Source: Litoditis marina
Lineage: Eukaryota > Nematoda > Chromadorea > Rhabditida > Rhabditidae
Length of the DNA stretch: 64,000 nt
Direction: 5' to 3'
Assembly: GCA_964036275.1 (NCBI GenBank)
Contig: OZ038435.1
Location: forward strand, 806,001-870,000
Positions within the stretch are counted from its first letter, which is position 1; every line of letters begins with the position of its first letter. Of the stretch, positions 12,137 through 25,400 are shown in pieces. The position numbers and the translations under genes were made by a program. Under the pieces are notes generated by a model. That model ran no database searches, was not told the DNA's origin, and saw only the letters and a list, made by a program, of their open reading frames with translations.

Positions 12137-14331
12137 ACTTCGTGAAGGGTTAAACGAGCTACTTGTGAACCTACCACGTAATTATAACGTGTTTTACAAG
12201 TAATAAAAATAGTGTTGTAAAAATGCGTTTTCCCCGCGCGATATAAGCCCTCATTTATGCGTCCGTCTTTTTTAACATTTACGTTTCATGTACTCGATCA
12301 CATGTATAGGTTGTAACACATAATAGGCCGTGTGCTGACAGCTTGAATTGGAAATGTTCATTAATACCCCCAATTGATTGACGTAAGCGGTTGTTGACAA
12401 CTTGTCACCATTACCACAAGTTTTCCTATGGGGAACACTTTTCTCTCTAAACGCATAGCTTTTAGTCACAACTTACGGAGAACGCGAAAATACAGCATAA
12501 AAGCAGGAATCGTGTTCTGACGCGCTAGCGGTCTCAGACGCTGAAACGTGAGTATTTCTCATGAGAGCTCGTTTGAAGGTTCCGAACTAGGTTCGTGAGA
12601 GTGGGATAAGTTTTTCGGCACATCAGTTGTTTATATTTGTGTTCAGAATGCGTGAATAGTTTCCAAGTTATAAGCTCCGCCCCTAACTTCATACTGGTGA
12701 ACGGAGTCCCGTTGGGAACTAAACAGAATATGACCTGTGTGTGTGGCAAATGAGGTTTCGTACCAATATGCAGATCTCTGTTTTACTCGTTCCACTGTTA
12801 CAGGGTCGAGTTTCTATGAATTCATAGAATTTTTGAGTCTCGCCTCAGCTTTTTATTTCGGAAATATAATACTGATTATTCACTCTGTTTTAATGGAACT
12901 CCTAGCTGTCTACGTTTTTTTGGTTCCAGCAATTTCATATTTATTCAGTGTTTGTTTTCATTGAATCATGGTTCTTCCATTTCAATTCAGTTCAAATTTT
13001 CTCAAAATTTTGCTTGAGATTGATAAGTGTATGTCCGTGGCCGTATATTTAATTAAGACTGCCATCTTTAGTAAGGGGGGATTTAGGCATGTGAGGAAGT
13101 AAGCTACTTCAGCAACTTTTCAACACGTGATGGTCCATTTCTCTAAGTCCAGTATTTAGTACATGAATCAAAAATGGCCCACACGATGCGATTCAAGAAG
13201 GGAAGCTCACAAAACGCGGCTCGTTGTGTATAACGTTTTTTAACTTCTAACATTTCCTCTAACATAACGGAATCGGAGATCTACCTGGAATTTATTCCTG
13301 AATAGTAGGGTACTAGCAGCGACGTAAATCAATTTCGTGTTTTTCGAATTCTGAGAGAGCAGAATATCTAGAATTGCGCTAAATATAGCAACCGACGTGG
13401 TGAAGTATTTCCGTTCTATAAATGCTTGGGTGTATTTATAGGAACATTCAACAGGGAAAACACCTACTATAACTACCTCGATTGTTCTTTTTTAGAAACC
13501 TCGCGCTTTTCTGAAACTTTTCGATTTATGGATATTTTGGTTATCATGGTTTTGAGCACAATGAAGAAAACAAGGCAGATACTTAGTTATCAGTTGTGAC
13601 AGTTGAGCTGCTTACCTGCAATTCACGGATTAGCCTAAACGGATGATGCATTCAATAGTTATGTAAAGGTTGACAGTTCAAAAAATCATCTTTTTTTTCG
13701 TTTTTGAAAACCTATTACGTGAAAAACTAATATCCCAAACGAAAACTTATACCAACCTTTACTAATTTGGCGAGTGACAGAGGACTAGTCCACTTTCTCT
13801 TGAAAGCAATGCATAGTTGTAGAAAAATTACAGCTAAACCGAACTACACAAATTTAGAAAAAAATTACATCTAAACAGAATTACCCAAATTCAGTTTATA
13901 TGTAAAACTTTTGGCTTTTTTCGGGCTATTCGCGGACACCCACACGTTTTCTTACGTATTTTTCGATGTCATCTCATAAGCCTCTTTTCCTCATCGCCTA
14001 CTCTCATAGTATTCGTCTAGGCCTTCAGTGATCTTTGATATCTACACCCCTCCTACCAAATTGAACTATGGAACTTAACTTGTAAAAGCAGCTCTTATTT
14101 ATTTTTAGTTTCTAATGCCATGAAGTATAGAGAGGTGTGCGTATCAAAACATTTCTGTTCCTTTTTTGTCCCGCAGGTTGTTACCCCTAAATGCAAGAAA
14201 AATCGGAAAATGTAATAATTTCCTTTGTTGAGCTGAACTTACTTCATGCAATCATGAAAAATTCCTACTCGTTTACCGAGGGAGACAAAGGGAACATTTA
14301 GAATAGAGAACAAAAAAGGCTCCGTATAATG
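12137..14331. other. Intergenic, nothing recognised
   Basis: AT-rich sequence without a supportable gene or a structured repeat. Confidence 0.4.
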
Positions 14332-14462
14332 TAGGGTTGTTAAAGTCGAACTCGAAATAGGACTCGAGTAAAAATCGAAGCTTGGTTGTTGACCAAACTC
14401 CAAAAACTCGAAGTTTTCCAGAACTCGAAAACTCGAAACTATGAACACGATTAACAGCCCTA
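14332..14462. mobile_element. hAT-like MITE, copy 2
   Basis: 131-bp element beginning TAGGGTTGTTAAAG and ending TTAACAGCCCTA. Its core is built of AACTCGAAA / TTTCGAGTT words in both orientations. Flanks GTATAATG and TTATAGTG match at 6 of 8 positions, a decayed 8-bp target duplication. Same family as the elements at 8203 and 25696. Confidence 0.6.
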
Positions 14463-17388
14463 TTATAGTGGTATAGTATAGTAATAATCAATGTTCTTCA
14501 ACCCTCTCTGCTCAAGAAAGCGTTTAGTCCGCTTTCAACCAATGACTACTGAGTTATAATTTTTTTTAAAATACATCACGTCTAATATCTGCGTGATCCG
14601 TAACTTCCGCCACTCCACATGCTTTAACCACTCGAATAATCAGGCGTCTCTAGTCGAGCGTTTTTTAGTAAATTGCGGGCTAATAAAATGCCAAATCCGC
14701 TCACATTCTGACTTGAGTTTGATACGTTTTCGTCAACGCTCAAACTTCTCTGTTATCAATTTATTGTCATGTTTTCCGTACTTTAGTAGATCGGTTTGAG
14801 TTGTTTCCTCCGAAGTATTGGTGGCTGGTTCGAACCCCACCAGAGGCCACACTTTTGTTGTAAACGTGATATTGAAAAGTAACGCGACAAGTTATTAGTC
14901 ATTCCGCAGCCTCTCAACTGATTAATCTTTCCATTGTGCCAAAAACAATTTCTCGAAAAGATCTCTCTTTCTTTTCTTTCTGCTTCAATATGCAAACGAG
15001 AGGTATCCGCTGTGCCATATAATTAGACCTCAATGGGGTTTGAAAACCCGGAAAAAGAGTGCAAAAAAGGGTGCAAAGTGCATTATTAAGTGGAACAACG
15101 TAGCTAATTGCGATTAGACTTTGAGTTCTTGTTCACCGTGTTGTGTGGTCGACCGAGCTGCTCGGTTTCTTTCAAGCTACCGTAGCAAAGTCTTCAATAT
15201 CAAGTTATAACTCCACCAAGTTATTAGTCAGTGAGTTTCACGTCACACCGGTATAAGATACTACAACTACTCATCTTTGAGCTGGACTATGTTCTTCATC
15301 TAATGTGAGGAACCAGATCAAAATCGAATACATCATTGCTGAATCGCTTTGTTGTCTGCAAAAGTTGATACCAACATAGAGAACCTTTGAAGTTTCTTGC
15401 AAACTGCTAGGGCGGCATATGTTTTCCGTTCACCATGCAATTCACAAAGTTATTGCATTGCATGAATGCAGAGAGGCAGGTATGAACATTTTCGCTTCTT
15501 CTAACGTACTGATAATCTTACATAAGGTTCGCTCTTTGCAGAGCAAGCCTCTACGGTGTATGTCGCCCTATTCTGCTGTGTTTGTGCTTTGATCCCGAGA
15601 GTGGTTGGTCGTGATTCAACAAAATTTTGTCATTCACTTTTGGCCTGAATGGAACGTCATATGATTATAGTCTATAGATCAAGTTCACTCGGGTAATATA
15701 TCACGTGCGAAACCATAAACTGTGAGAAAACCCTTGAAAGCTCACAAATCACGATTTAAACTACAAACTCATTTGAACCCAATTAATCGAACGGTACAAA
15801 TTATGCTAACTGCTACCAAATTTTGGAGAACTGGCAGTTCGCCCCCTCCCTAAATTGGTACTTTTAACCCCCTCTCTCTACTCTATCCCATGAGTTGAAA
15901 GTCGAATGCTTCATTTTCCAGCTAACATGAACGAAGAGGGGGGGGGGGGGGTTGAAGTAAAACTCTTGCCAATCTATGAAAAAGTACGTCAGATACATTA
16001 TACAAACACCACATTTCGAGTTTAGATAAAAGTCTGAGGAGATGTAGACTAATCAGAATTTACACGTTTGTGACGCAACTTCATGAGATATACTCCCCCA
16101 TCATTCTCGCAAATCTCGCACGGTGCCTTAGACAATTATTGTTGTAACCTTCTTCGATAGAAACAATGTGTATCTCTACTTCTGCTGTCTGCATTTACAA
16201 GCATTTTCAAGGAGTCTAGTTAGTATGGGTAGCGAAAATATGACTGCCAAACTTACGGGCTGGGTTCGAATCCCAAAAAACAGTTATAACCATAGTACAA
16301 CTCTTACCTCGCCGTTTCCCAGACTTTATTGGCATATTTTTTCAATCATACGTGTTGTAAAACAAACTTTTTTGGCTATTCGGGTTTTCCTAGCCCGATG
16401 AATTGTTTGTCACAATGAACATTCGTCAGTAAATCTGAATTTGTGTGATTTGCACTTCGCACTTTCATACCACAAGATTCATTTCCAACTTCTAGTTCAA
16501 TGCAAACCGCGTTTCTTGGAAAACATATTATTGTAATCCAAACGATTCTCGCGGTTAACTAGATTTAGACCGTTTAGTGGGATTGGAAAAAGGTTCGGAA
16601 CGGAATCTAACTAAATGAATCTCTTTTTAATCGAACGGAGTATGGTAATCAGATAAACCAACCGTTGACCTCCGTCTATTGTTGCATTCCTCTGCTCATT
16701 CCCCATCTTGCTTGACTCATGTAGACCCTATAGTAATATTCATTCTTACCTGGATCCCTACAGTAATTACCGTTTTGATAACACAAATGTCAATGGAATA
16801 GTTGAACGGCTTTTGCATTCTATTCAAATTATCTATTAGTGAGAGTTTTCGAAAATATTTCAAGTAGAAGTTTGCGTTAGAAAACAGTTGCGAAGGAAGG
16901 TTCGACGTGCACTGTGGTAGGAGTATCATTAAGAATGATGGACACTATAATATCCACAAAACAAGCGAGATCTCACAAATACCATCTTGCGGAACGTAGA
17001 GAAAATAGGTTGTGGGCTTTTTCTCACAATAGTTTAATGGTTAAACATTTTGTAGGCAAAGTATCTCGTAAACTTCGCTCAAGAAACCTCATCAGAGCTA
17101 TCACGGAAAGACAATAATATAGGGTGAAACTCGTGAGCAGTTTCAATATTTCTTCGCAGTTTAAAGCTTGGATTCAACACGTTTTCTTTTCTTTGCTCCT
17201 TTTCTTTGATAGCAAGGTCTTACGGCTCTTAATTTCCTGAGAATGGTCATTACTCATGGAAGGGCAGCGGCACATTTCGGTCTGATGTGATGTGTTTGTA
17301 GTTTGAACCCATTGCATTTCAGTCGTCATTTAAAATTATACATGCATTTCAAACGACCCCTTCATCAATTGTCAACCTACAGCATGCC
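14463..17388. other. Intergenic, nothing recognised
   Basis: No gene supported. It includes a poly-G tract near 15940 and tRNA-B-box-like words near 14820 and 16265 that do not fold as tRNAs. Confidence 0.4.
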
Positions 17389-17525
17389 TATACTGGAAGT
17401 AAATTGAATAGTCACGTAAAGTTAGCACTCTAATGAGAAATCGTGCACTTTTGCGTTGCACGTTTCTGAGTTCTGCTGCACTTAATATGTTTCACGTGAC
17501 TGTGCTATTGACTAACAGTACACTG
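17389..17525 (+). mobile_element. CACGTGA-type MITE, copy 2
   Basis: Same element and orientation as at 12000, with GAATAGTCACGTAAAG at the left end and TTTCACGTGACTGTGCTATT at the right. Differences are scattered substitutions and a few-base indel. Confidence 0.75.
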
Positions 17526-19222
17526 GGAGTATTGAGTAACGAACTACTTATTTATCCAAAAAGAAGTTATGATTCCGCACTCGTTTGAACTCTTTGCGGA
17601 AGGAAAGTCTAGAAAACAAAAAAATGATAACAAATGTTTCCATTATTGGATTAGTTTGCTGATGTTCTTAATCCTTCTTGAATAGGAGAATTATGAATGA
17701 AAGAGAGCTACTTATCGAAGTGTTTCCTAATGTTGCGGAAAGGAAGTGATTCTAGTACTTATTAAATGTTTCATATTAGAATATTTGAAACAGACATTTA
17801 TTTGTTCGTGGGTTGATGGAACTATTTTCGAGGGGTTCGCATGTTCCCACCAAACTACAATTTTAACACGATTAGCAACATCAAACCAAGGTCGATTCAC
17901 TGCACTCCATGAGTTTTCCTTCTATTTCGATAGAACTCATTAATCGTTTTAGTTCCAAAAACTTTAACTTTTTTCAATTTTTCAATACCCATCATTCAAG
18001 ACACTTGCTTCTCAAACATTAATAGAACAACCTTATACATTTGACCTGCTTTTAGCTTTCTCGTATTTAGTATTATTTATATTTACCTTAGAGTTGAAGT
18101 TGCCCGCTTGGTAATATAAATTCAACCAGAGTAAAGTTTAGCGAAAACATACTACATACTGAAACACAAAACACGAGGATTGTACATTCTCTGTCAATTT
18201 CTTTTCATCTAGGTCAATTTTTCATTGTCTTTTTTGTGATTAATAGTTTGTGTGGACTATTTAAAGTATGCATAATATTCCCGGGCCAGTCCCATTTGGC
18301 TCAGATTTATCTTACGATGATGATGTTTTTATATCTTCGCCGTCCCACTAAGAAGCTATCTTCTGAAAGGCAGCAGCCATTCATTTAGACCGAAATTATA
18401 CTTTCGCAATGGTCTCAGAAAAGTCCAGAAAAGTAACTAAAAATGAAGTACGAAGCTTGTATGAGATTTGTTTGAGAATTGTGTGACGTAGTTCTAGCGC
18501 ATCAAGCTCACGCCAAGTTTGTAATACAAATTTTTAATACAGAAAACTCAGCACCGACATTATAGGCGCAATTGTAAGAAAATTAACTTTATGCTATGTT
18601 TTAGTGAAATGTGAATCAAGTTATAATTTTCTTTCTAGAGAGTTGTGTACTGTCTTCAAAGTCTTCATCCATGTTTGCTCAATGTATTTATTATAAAACG
18701 CGTTACAGCAATGTATCATACTCCTAACCTTCCTACCTCATTTTCCTCTTTTTTTTTGCCACTATTCATCTCCTTAATCACCCTTCATTTGCGCAATCGG
18801 TATGTTCATTACAGCTCGCAGAATCGTGCAACTTGGCACGTTTTTCTCAAGAAATTTTCTCATTTTGCACATAGGCCACATTGCAGTCAAAACTGTACTA
18901 TGACGTGCTAGCATGAACCTTTCCCAGAAACAACCCATTTTCTTTCGTGGAAAAAACATGTTTTCTGGGAAAGAATGAGTTATTTCATGGATGAATGTTG
19001 CCAATTGCCATGTACTGGACGTGATGTTTGACCTCTGTCTCTGTGTCATACAATTCTTTCCTTTTGTAGACATTTATCTTTCCATTGTGTTTCTGCAAAA
19101 TGAAGGGTATCGGTGAATAACTGATAAGCAGCGTGAATAAGAACTACATTAATCAGATACTCTGAAAATTGGGAAGATTTGCAGTTACCGTACTCAGAAA
19201 TATCAAGGCGCCATCCTGCTTG
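17526..19222. other. Intergenic, nothing recognised
   Basis: No gene supported. A short inverted repeat TTTCCCAGAAA...TTTCTGGGAAA lies at about 18919-18971. Confidence 0.4.
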
Positions 19223-19352
19223 TACTGTTAGTCAACTGCACAGTCACGTGAAACATGTTGAACACATCAGAACTCAGAAGCGTGCTATGACAAAGTGCAC
19301 GATTTCTCATTAGAATGTTGAATTCACGTGACTATTCAATTAACTCCTAGTA
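19223..19352 (-). mobile_element. CACGTGA-type MITE, copy 3 (inverted)
   Basis: Reverse-oriented copy of the 12000 element: it starts TACTGTTAGTCAACTGCACA and ends with CACGTGACTATTCAATTAAC. About 130 bp. Confidence 0.75.
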
Positions 19353-20375
19353 AAGCTCATTCTTCACACTATTCCGCCGAATCTAACCTCAACATGGCAG
19401 AATCTGAGCAAACTCAACAGAGCTTCTTCGAATCCCAATTTGTTAAGGCGGTAATTAACAAAACTATCCTATATTTTCAACCTATGTAATTTTCAAATTG
19501 TTATTCATTTAGAACTGAGTTGCAAAGATCAAAAAAGCAATTAACTTGAGTCTTCTAGGGAAAACTTCCTTCTGCTTTCCTTGCTGACTTCCTTTACTTG
19601 CTGAACAACCATGTCAAATAATCTTCTCTGAACTGCTCAATAGTTAATAACTGGCCATTTAAAAAACTGTAAAGCTGGCGTTTTTTCAAATAGTCGGGAC
19701 TTATACGAAACTGAATCTCCTAGCGAGTTTGAGCCTACGAATAAAGTTGTGCAGACACGGGCGCCAACCTTTATGCTATTCTGTTGAGAATGGTTGACCG
19801 TACGTGAAAAAGACATCAAAAATACAGTCATACTGGCTACAGCGATGGGTATCACTTGTTTTTTCGAATGATTAATCGCAAATATTCCCAAGCAATTCTT
19901 TTTTGTCTTGGCAATGATCTTTTTTCGATGATTGAGACGTGAGAAAACTGGAAATACTTGGAAATGTTGATATCGAATCCTGGTATTTTATAGGAGTCAC
20001 GTGAAACTTGGGAAGCACCTTAGAAAAGGGAAAAATTGATGAAGTTCACAATGAAACTTAACTTTTTCTAAGGTTACTTCACGTTTTACCATTGAATTTC
20101 ACACATTTGTTTCTAGAACGCAACTTATTCTGCAACGAGGTGTGCAGAATGTTTTGTGGCCAGACTTGGCAGCATTGATGCTTACGACACATAATTAATG
20201 CAATTCACGATGTTCAGACCTCGTCCCTTCCGGGTCAACGTAAAAGATCAACAAAGTTGAAACGCCACTTGATTAGCAAGAAGTAACGTGAATGGTACCG
20301 CAGCATTCAAGTCTTGCCATTGTTGTTTGAGAATTTGTACAAGCTGCAGATATAACATAAACACCGCACGATATG

Positions 20376-20512
20376 TATACTAGAAGTAAATTGAATAGTC
20401 ACGTAAAGTTAGCATTCTAATGAGGAATCGTGCACCCTGTCTTTGCATGTTTCTGAGTTCTGCTGTGTTTAACATCTTTTACGAGACTGTGCAATGGACT
20501 AACATTATACTA
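20376..20512 (+). mobile_element. CACGTGA-type MITE, copy 4
   Basis: Fourth copy, in the orientation of copies 1 and 2. The right-end palindrome has decayed (TTTTACGAGACTG). Confidence 0.7.
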
Positions 20513-21560
20513 CTTTCTTCCTGCTTCTTTAGAGCTAACACCATAAGGAAAAAGCTAAACTTGAAAGCGAATCTTACTGGTTTTCCACGTCACGTTTCCC
20601 TATTTGTATTTTCTTTCCCCTCAATTTGTTTTGATATGTTTTCCCTCCCCCCGTATGAGCAATAATTGTATATGGCAGAAGTAGTCAGAACGAGCCATTC
20701 ACACAAAGCACTTCACACACACACACACCACTTTGAGTCGCCATTTTCGCCAAAAATATGTTTTCGAACCATATTTCCTTCAAGAAAAACAAACAAAATT
20801 CACTTTGAGAATGTTGAAAGGAAAACCTTCCTGAGGTGAACGCATTATTTGAGTTTTACAAAGTCTATTCACCTTTTTAATTTCACCCATGCTAGCCACC
20901 CAGGCACTAACTATTCAAAGATCAAAACTTATTTTCATTTTCCGATTGGACCTCAACGCTACCTATAATTGATAATGAAATCTACCGTAATGAATTAGTA
21001 AAAGCTTGACGTCCTTAGAATCATGAAGTTCTCTTCTTGGGTGGTCAACGCTCCTACAAGACTATGAAATAGAACTGACAAACAAAACATCAAACTTATT
21101 CGGAACTATTTAGAGGTGTATAGAATAGTCTGTTTCATTTTTACTTACAGTATGAATACGCACAACTTTCAGTCTTATTCATTTACGTGAATGTTAACAA
21201 AAAGAAAAAGTTCTAAGATAAAGTTTGCGCTGGAAGAATAAAAAGTAAAAAACATGTGTACTGTAGAAGTCTCAGTAGTAATTATGTTAACTGTGAACCA
21301 CAGTTCATTGAGAACCTTTCAGATTGATGTGTGGAGAATTCCACTGACCATTCTTCACAATTTCTTCTCGAAACCTTTACTTGTGTTTTTGTTCAAATTT
21401 CGGCCTCTCAAAAACAAAAGTTGAAAATACGCAAAAAATTATTCATCGAAAAGTTCTGTTCAATCCGTTCCATTCTGTCCTCATCAAAACTGCCTAATTG
21501 CCAGTGATTTGCTTCCAGATGGGTTCATTATGGCGTCATTTGTGTGTTCAATCCATTAAA
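20513..21560. other. Intergenic, nothing recognised
   Basis: Holds a short CA microsatellite at about 20710-20728 and no supportable gene. Confidence 0.4.
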
Positions 21561-21718
21561 ACAAGTTCGCAACTTTGTCTGCAACTTGAACTTTATGAAA
21601 CCTTGCCCAAGACAAGCAAGTTTGGGACTTTATTTGTAACTTGAACTTGATGATGCAACCTTGCCTGAAACAAGCAAGTTCGCAACTTTGTCTGCAACTT
21701 GAACTTGATGCAACCTCA
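21561..21718. repeat. Short tandem repeat, period about 55-58 bp
   Basis: Nearly three units beginning CAAGTT at 21562, 21617 and 21675. Each contains CTGCAACTTGAACTT or a close variant. The two outer units are more alike than the middle one. Confidence 0.7.
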
Positions 21719-22419
21719 GCTCGCTGTTTGATCACGAAAAAGGTGTGTACCAGACATGATTTTAAAATTCCGAGTGGATTATTCATTTTACATCATGTAA
21801 CTTCATGAGCCATTTATTGTTTTATTTCATTTTTACATTTTCCAAAATCAGATCAGGAACGTATTAATTTTGAAGAGTAATTCCTTTGAGAATTGATAAT
21901 TAATGGATGCACTATCTAGTGCGTAAATTTATCACTTAGTTACAAAACAAAAATGTCGTTTTGTTACAACACATCTGCTGTATCATAGCACGACAGTGAC
22001 AAAATTGAATTCATAGTCTACCTGAGTAGAAGTAGTAAAACTGTGAAATAACTCGGGAAAACCTAGGGATCAAACTACAAACATTATGCATGTAACTGAA
22101 GTTTGTAGTTTGATGCGAGCATTTCCATTTCCGTAAACATTCGAGGAACTGGTATTTTCCCACTGAATGATGAATTCCCGAGGTGTTTACATCGCTTGCG
22201 TAATTTATTCTGCAAGTGTGAGAGTAGACTGTTTTCCATAATTCGTCTACTCTTGAATACCTTTCATTACGTAAATCTCGTCTAAGTTATGAGTTTATGC
22301 TATTTGTGTTTTACAATTTCAAGTTAAGAGCTTTCACACAACGTGTATTCTCGCTATTTTCCACATTTTTTACGATTGTCCTATTTCTGTTTCTACTTTT
22401 TTGTATTGCCGATCTCCAT

Positions 22420-22489
22420 TCCGTGCGGGAATCGAACCATCTACCCCTAGCACGACAGTCCAACTTGCTATCCACTCTACCAGCTGATT
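22420..22489 (-). other. tRNA-like (tRNA-derived or degenerate) sequence
   Basis: Read on the minus strand this has D-arm/A-box-like words (AGCTGGTAGAGTGGATAGCA) and, about 40 nt later, a B-box-like GGTTCGATTCC. No 5-bp T stem, anticodon stem or acceptor stem pairs properly, so it is not called a tRNA gene. It ends 4 nt before the receptor exon start and so lies in the 5' UTR or intron of that gene on the opposite strand. It could be a tRNA pseudogene or a SINE head. Confidence 0.35.
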
Positions 22490-22493
22490 TCAG

Positions 22494-25400
22494 ATGATAC
22501 CCTCGTATCTACTGCCTCCGTTCGCCATTCTCTTTGTGATCCTCACAGTGGTTGGGGTACTTGGAAACGCGATTGTCATAATTGCCATAGCTGGGGACAA
22601 AAAGATGAGAAAGTCCGTGATGAACATTCTGCTCCTGAATCTGGTAAGATATTTTCCGTTCGAAATCAGTTTCTATAAATATCCCTCATTTTTGTGCGTT
22701 TGTATGTGATCCCCAGGTGTTCTGGGTGTAATTTGATGTTCCGACTATTATGAAAATCGAACTACAGATCGAAATTAGAGTAATAACTAGCTCCTACCCA
22801 ATTTTCTTGTTTGGTTCGAGTATCATATAAGACAGAGTGTTTCCAACAACCAAATTTTCTTTCTAATTCAACACCAAATTTTTCTTTGTGTTACTAGTTT
22901 GATTCTCAGGCGTTCTAAGTTCTTCTATTTTCATGTTTCCGCTGTGTTTGTTGATAAGAGTATAGATCAAAATTGAGTACAATTCTTAAACCCTGCCCAG
23001 TTTTCGGGTTTGGTTCAAGTTCCGTACCAAACAAGTGTTTTCTAGCAATGAAATATTTTACAGGCCGTGGCAGATCTGCTGAACCTTGTGCTCACCACGT
23101 GTGAGTGGATACCGATTGTGACCCGTGGAAGGTAGGTGTTTCAACCTGGACTCACAATTAAAATTGAACCCAGAGTTGAAAAATGCTCAGAAAGCATGAG
23201 TATTGATTGAACTACAAAACTTTACCTAGTCTTGATAATTTAGCTAATTATATTTACTACGGTGAAAAGCTGAGGAATTTTGTTGCGTTGAAGGTGAAGC
23301 TCAAAGGGAAGACATACCAGATTAATCAACAGAGAAAAAATGTCAATCGACTGTTTGCAGGATAGAATGGCTGCTTCCCGAGATGTTGTGCGCCTTCTGT
23401 AGATACTTGGAGTTTGTGTTTCTTTTCGCCTCTATCTCCACACAAGTCATCGTTTGTATTGAAAGGTAGGGTTATTCTAAATGAATCAGACTAAAATATC
23501 ATGTGTTGTTGTCACTGAAAGTCTGAATCGAAAGGTAGATTCTACCCCTACGACTGGAACAGAAACAGAGTCGCCACCACATGTGGGTTGGTCACTAAAA
23601 AACATAGTTCCTCGATATGTTTATCTTTGCATCATGTTCCTCACAAAAATACAGTTCTGCGAAAGTTCAACTATGTGGGTCGACATGCGTGTGGAACAGG
23701 CTATACTAGCTGGCAATACATAAAGACTCCCTTTTTTTGACGACAACTCTTTAAATTACATGTATTAAATTTCATACATTACAAATTGTAATATAATATC
23801 TTATATAAAGGACCACTTCAGATACATCGCAATCGTGCATCCTATGCGTGCCCGCGTGCTGTGTAGACGTCGGAATGCGTTGCTTGCTGTGGCGGCCGCC
23901 TGGACCCTAGTGGCTGCTTTCGCAGCCCCCTACGCAGTACACCACAAGGTGCAACCGGGAAGAGGTTAGTAGGACTATTATATTCAGTCCTAGTCAAGAT
24001 AAACGTAGCATGTTACTGTATACATCAATTCCTGATGTGTACATCGTCAAAATTATTTGAAAACGTAAAATGTTACTGTATACATCAGTTCCTGATGTGC
24101 ACATCGTTAGAATAATTTGTATATCATCCTTCGTTTCGTTCCAGCCGTGGCCGTGTGTTCGAACTCTGCCGCGTACGAGACCTCCTGGTGGGGTCATTAT
24201 AAGCTGGCGGAGTTCCTGTCTTTCTACCTCTGCCCTCTCATTCTCATCTCGGCTGTCTACTCCAGGGTGGTTCGATGTCTGTGGGCACACAACCCTCATT
24301 TGGATGAGAGTCAGTTTTTCGGGCCAATTCCACAAGGAACCGGGTATTCCGTTAACCCTATGCAGGTAACCTTAACCGGGTTCCCTTGTTAACCCTTTTG
24401 TTAACCCCTTGTTGACCCTCTTTTACAATGTCTTTCAGGGAAAATTTGGGGTTACCAAGTGGTTAACAAAAGGGTTACTCAAGTAACTCGGTTAATGATT
24501 AGCTGTTGGGGTTAACGAAATTTCGGGTTAAATAAAGAATTCGCCAGTTTTTCAAGGGTACTTGTATGATAGTTCAGCCCCCCCCCCATTTTTTGTAGAG
24601 ACTATTGTCAAAAACTAAAAGAGCTAGAAACGGAAAATAGATTGTTGAACATTAACCAAAATGGTGAAGTAGAAAAATAACAGCAATACAAAGGTCACCA
24701 ACAGAATATCATGACTTATTATTCTAACAATATATCGATTCCTTGCAGTTTTTATAGTATTGATTTTATTCAGCTCGTAAGTCGTTGAAGACCACCAAGA
24801 AGAACGACAGTCTCCGAATGCGACGGAACGTGGTGAAGATGCTTCTCGCCTGCGTTGCAGTCTACTTCCTCTGCTATTCACCCATACAAATACTGTTCGT
24901 GTCAAAGTGAGTTTGAACTTCTGCATTTTTATTTATTTGTGGTGAATTCTACAACTAACCGGGTTTTTAGGTAACCTAACCCTTTTTTGGTAACCTTTTT
25001 TTCAGGTTACCTCAGTAGGTAACCGGGTGGTAACCTAAAATGAAAAACCGGTTACCTGTTTTTCTAACGCAAAATGTGTTTTTTACCGTTACTTTGAACG
25101 GTAACCGGATTTCAGTTTTAGGTTACTTTCAGGTTACCTACTTAGTAACCTGAAAAATAGGTTACCAAAAAAGGGTTAGGTTACCTAAAAACCCGGTTAG
25201 TTGTAGAATTGGCCTTTATTTGTTCCTACTGAGACGCCTACAATATTATCGAAGAACTTTTGATGCTTTCAAATTATGTGAAACTCAGCAAAACTGTACC
25301 AACTCACCGCTTCGGTTAGTCACGGGATGTTGCTTGTTCGTTTGTTCGTGAAAACCTACGGTATGAAATCGAAATTTTTGCTTTAAATGACTTATGTGTA

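Noticed and set aside
14780..14860. tRNA gene suggested by GGTTCGAACCCC
   Set aside because: T stem, anticodon stem and acceptor stem do not pair around the B-box-like word.
16200..16290. tRNA gene suggested by GGGTTCGAATCCC
   Set aside because: Good B box and a weak A box, but no acceptor or anticodon stem could be paired.
24310..24392. Extension of receptor exon 5 to a GTAACC donor at 24366
   Set aside because: The extra codons lie inside foldback element B1, whose target duplication shows it is an insertion. That donor also gives the wrong phase for the next exon.
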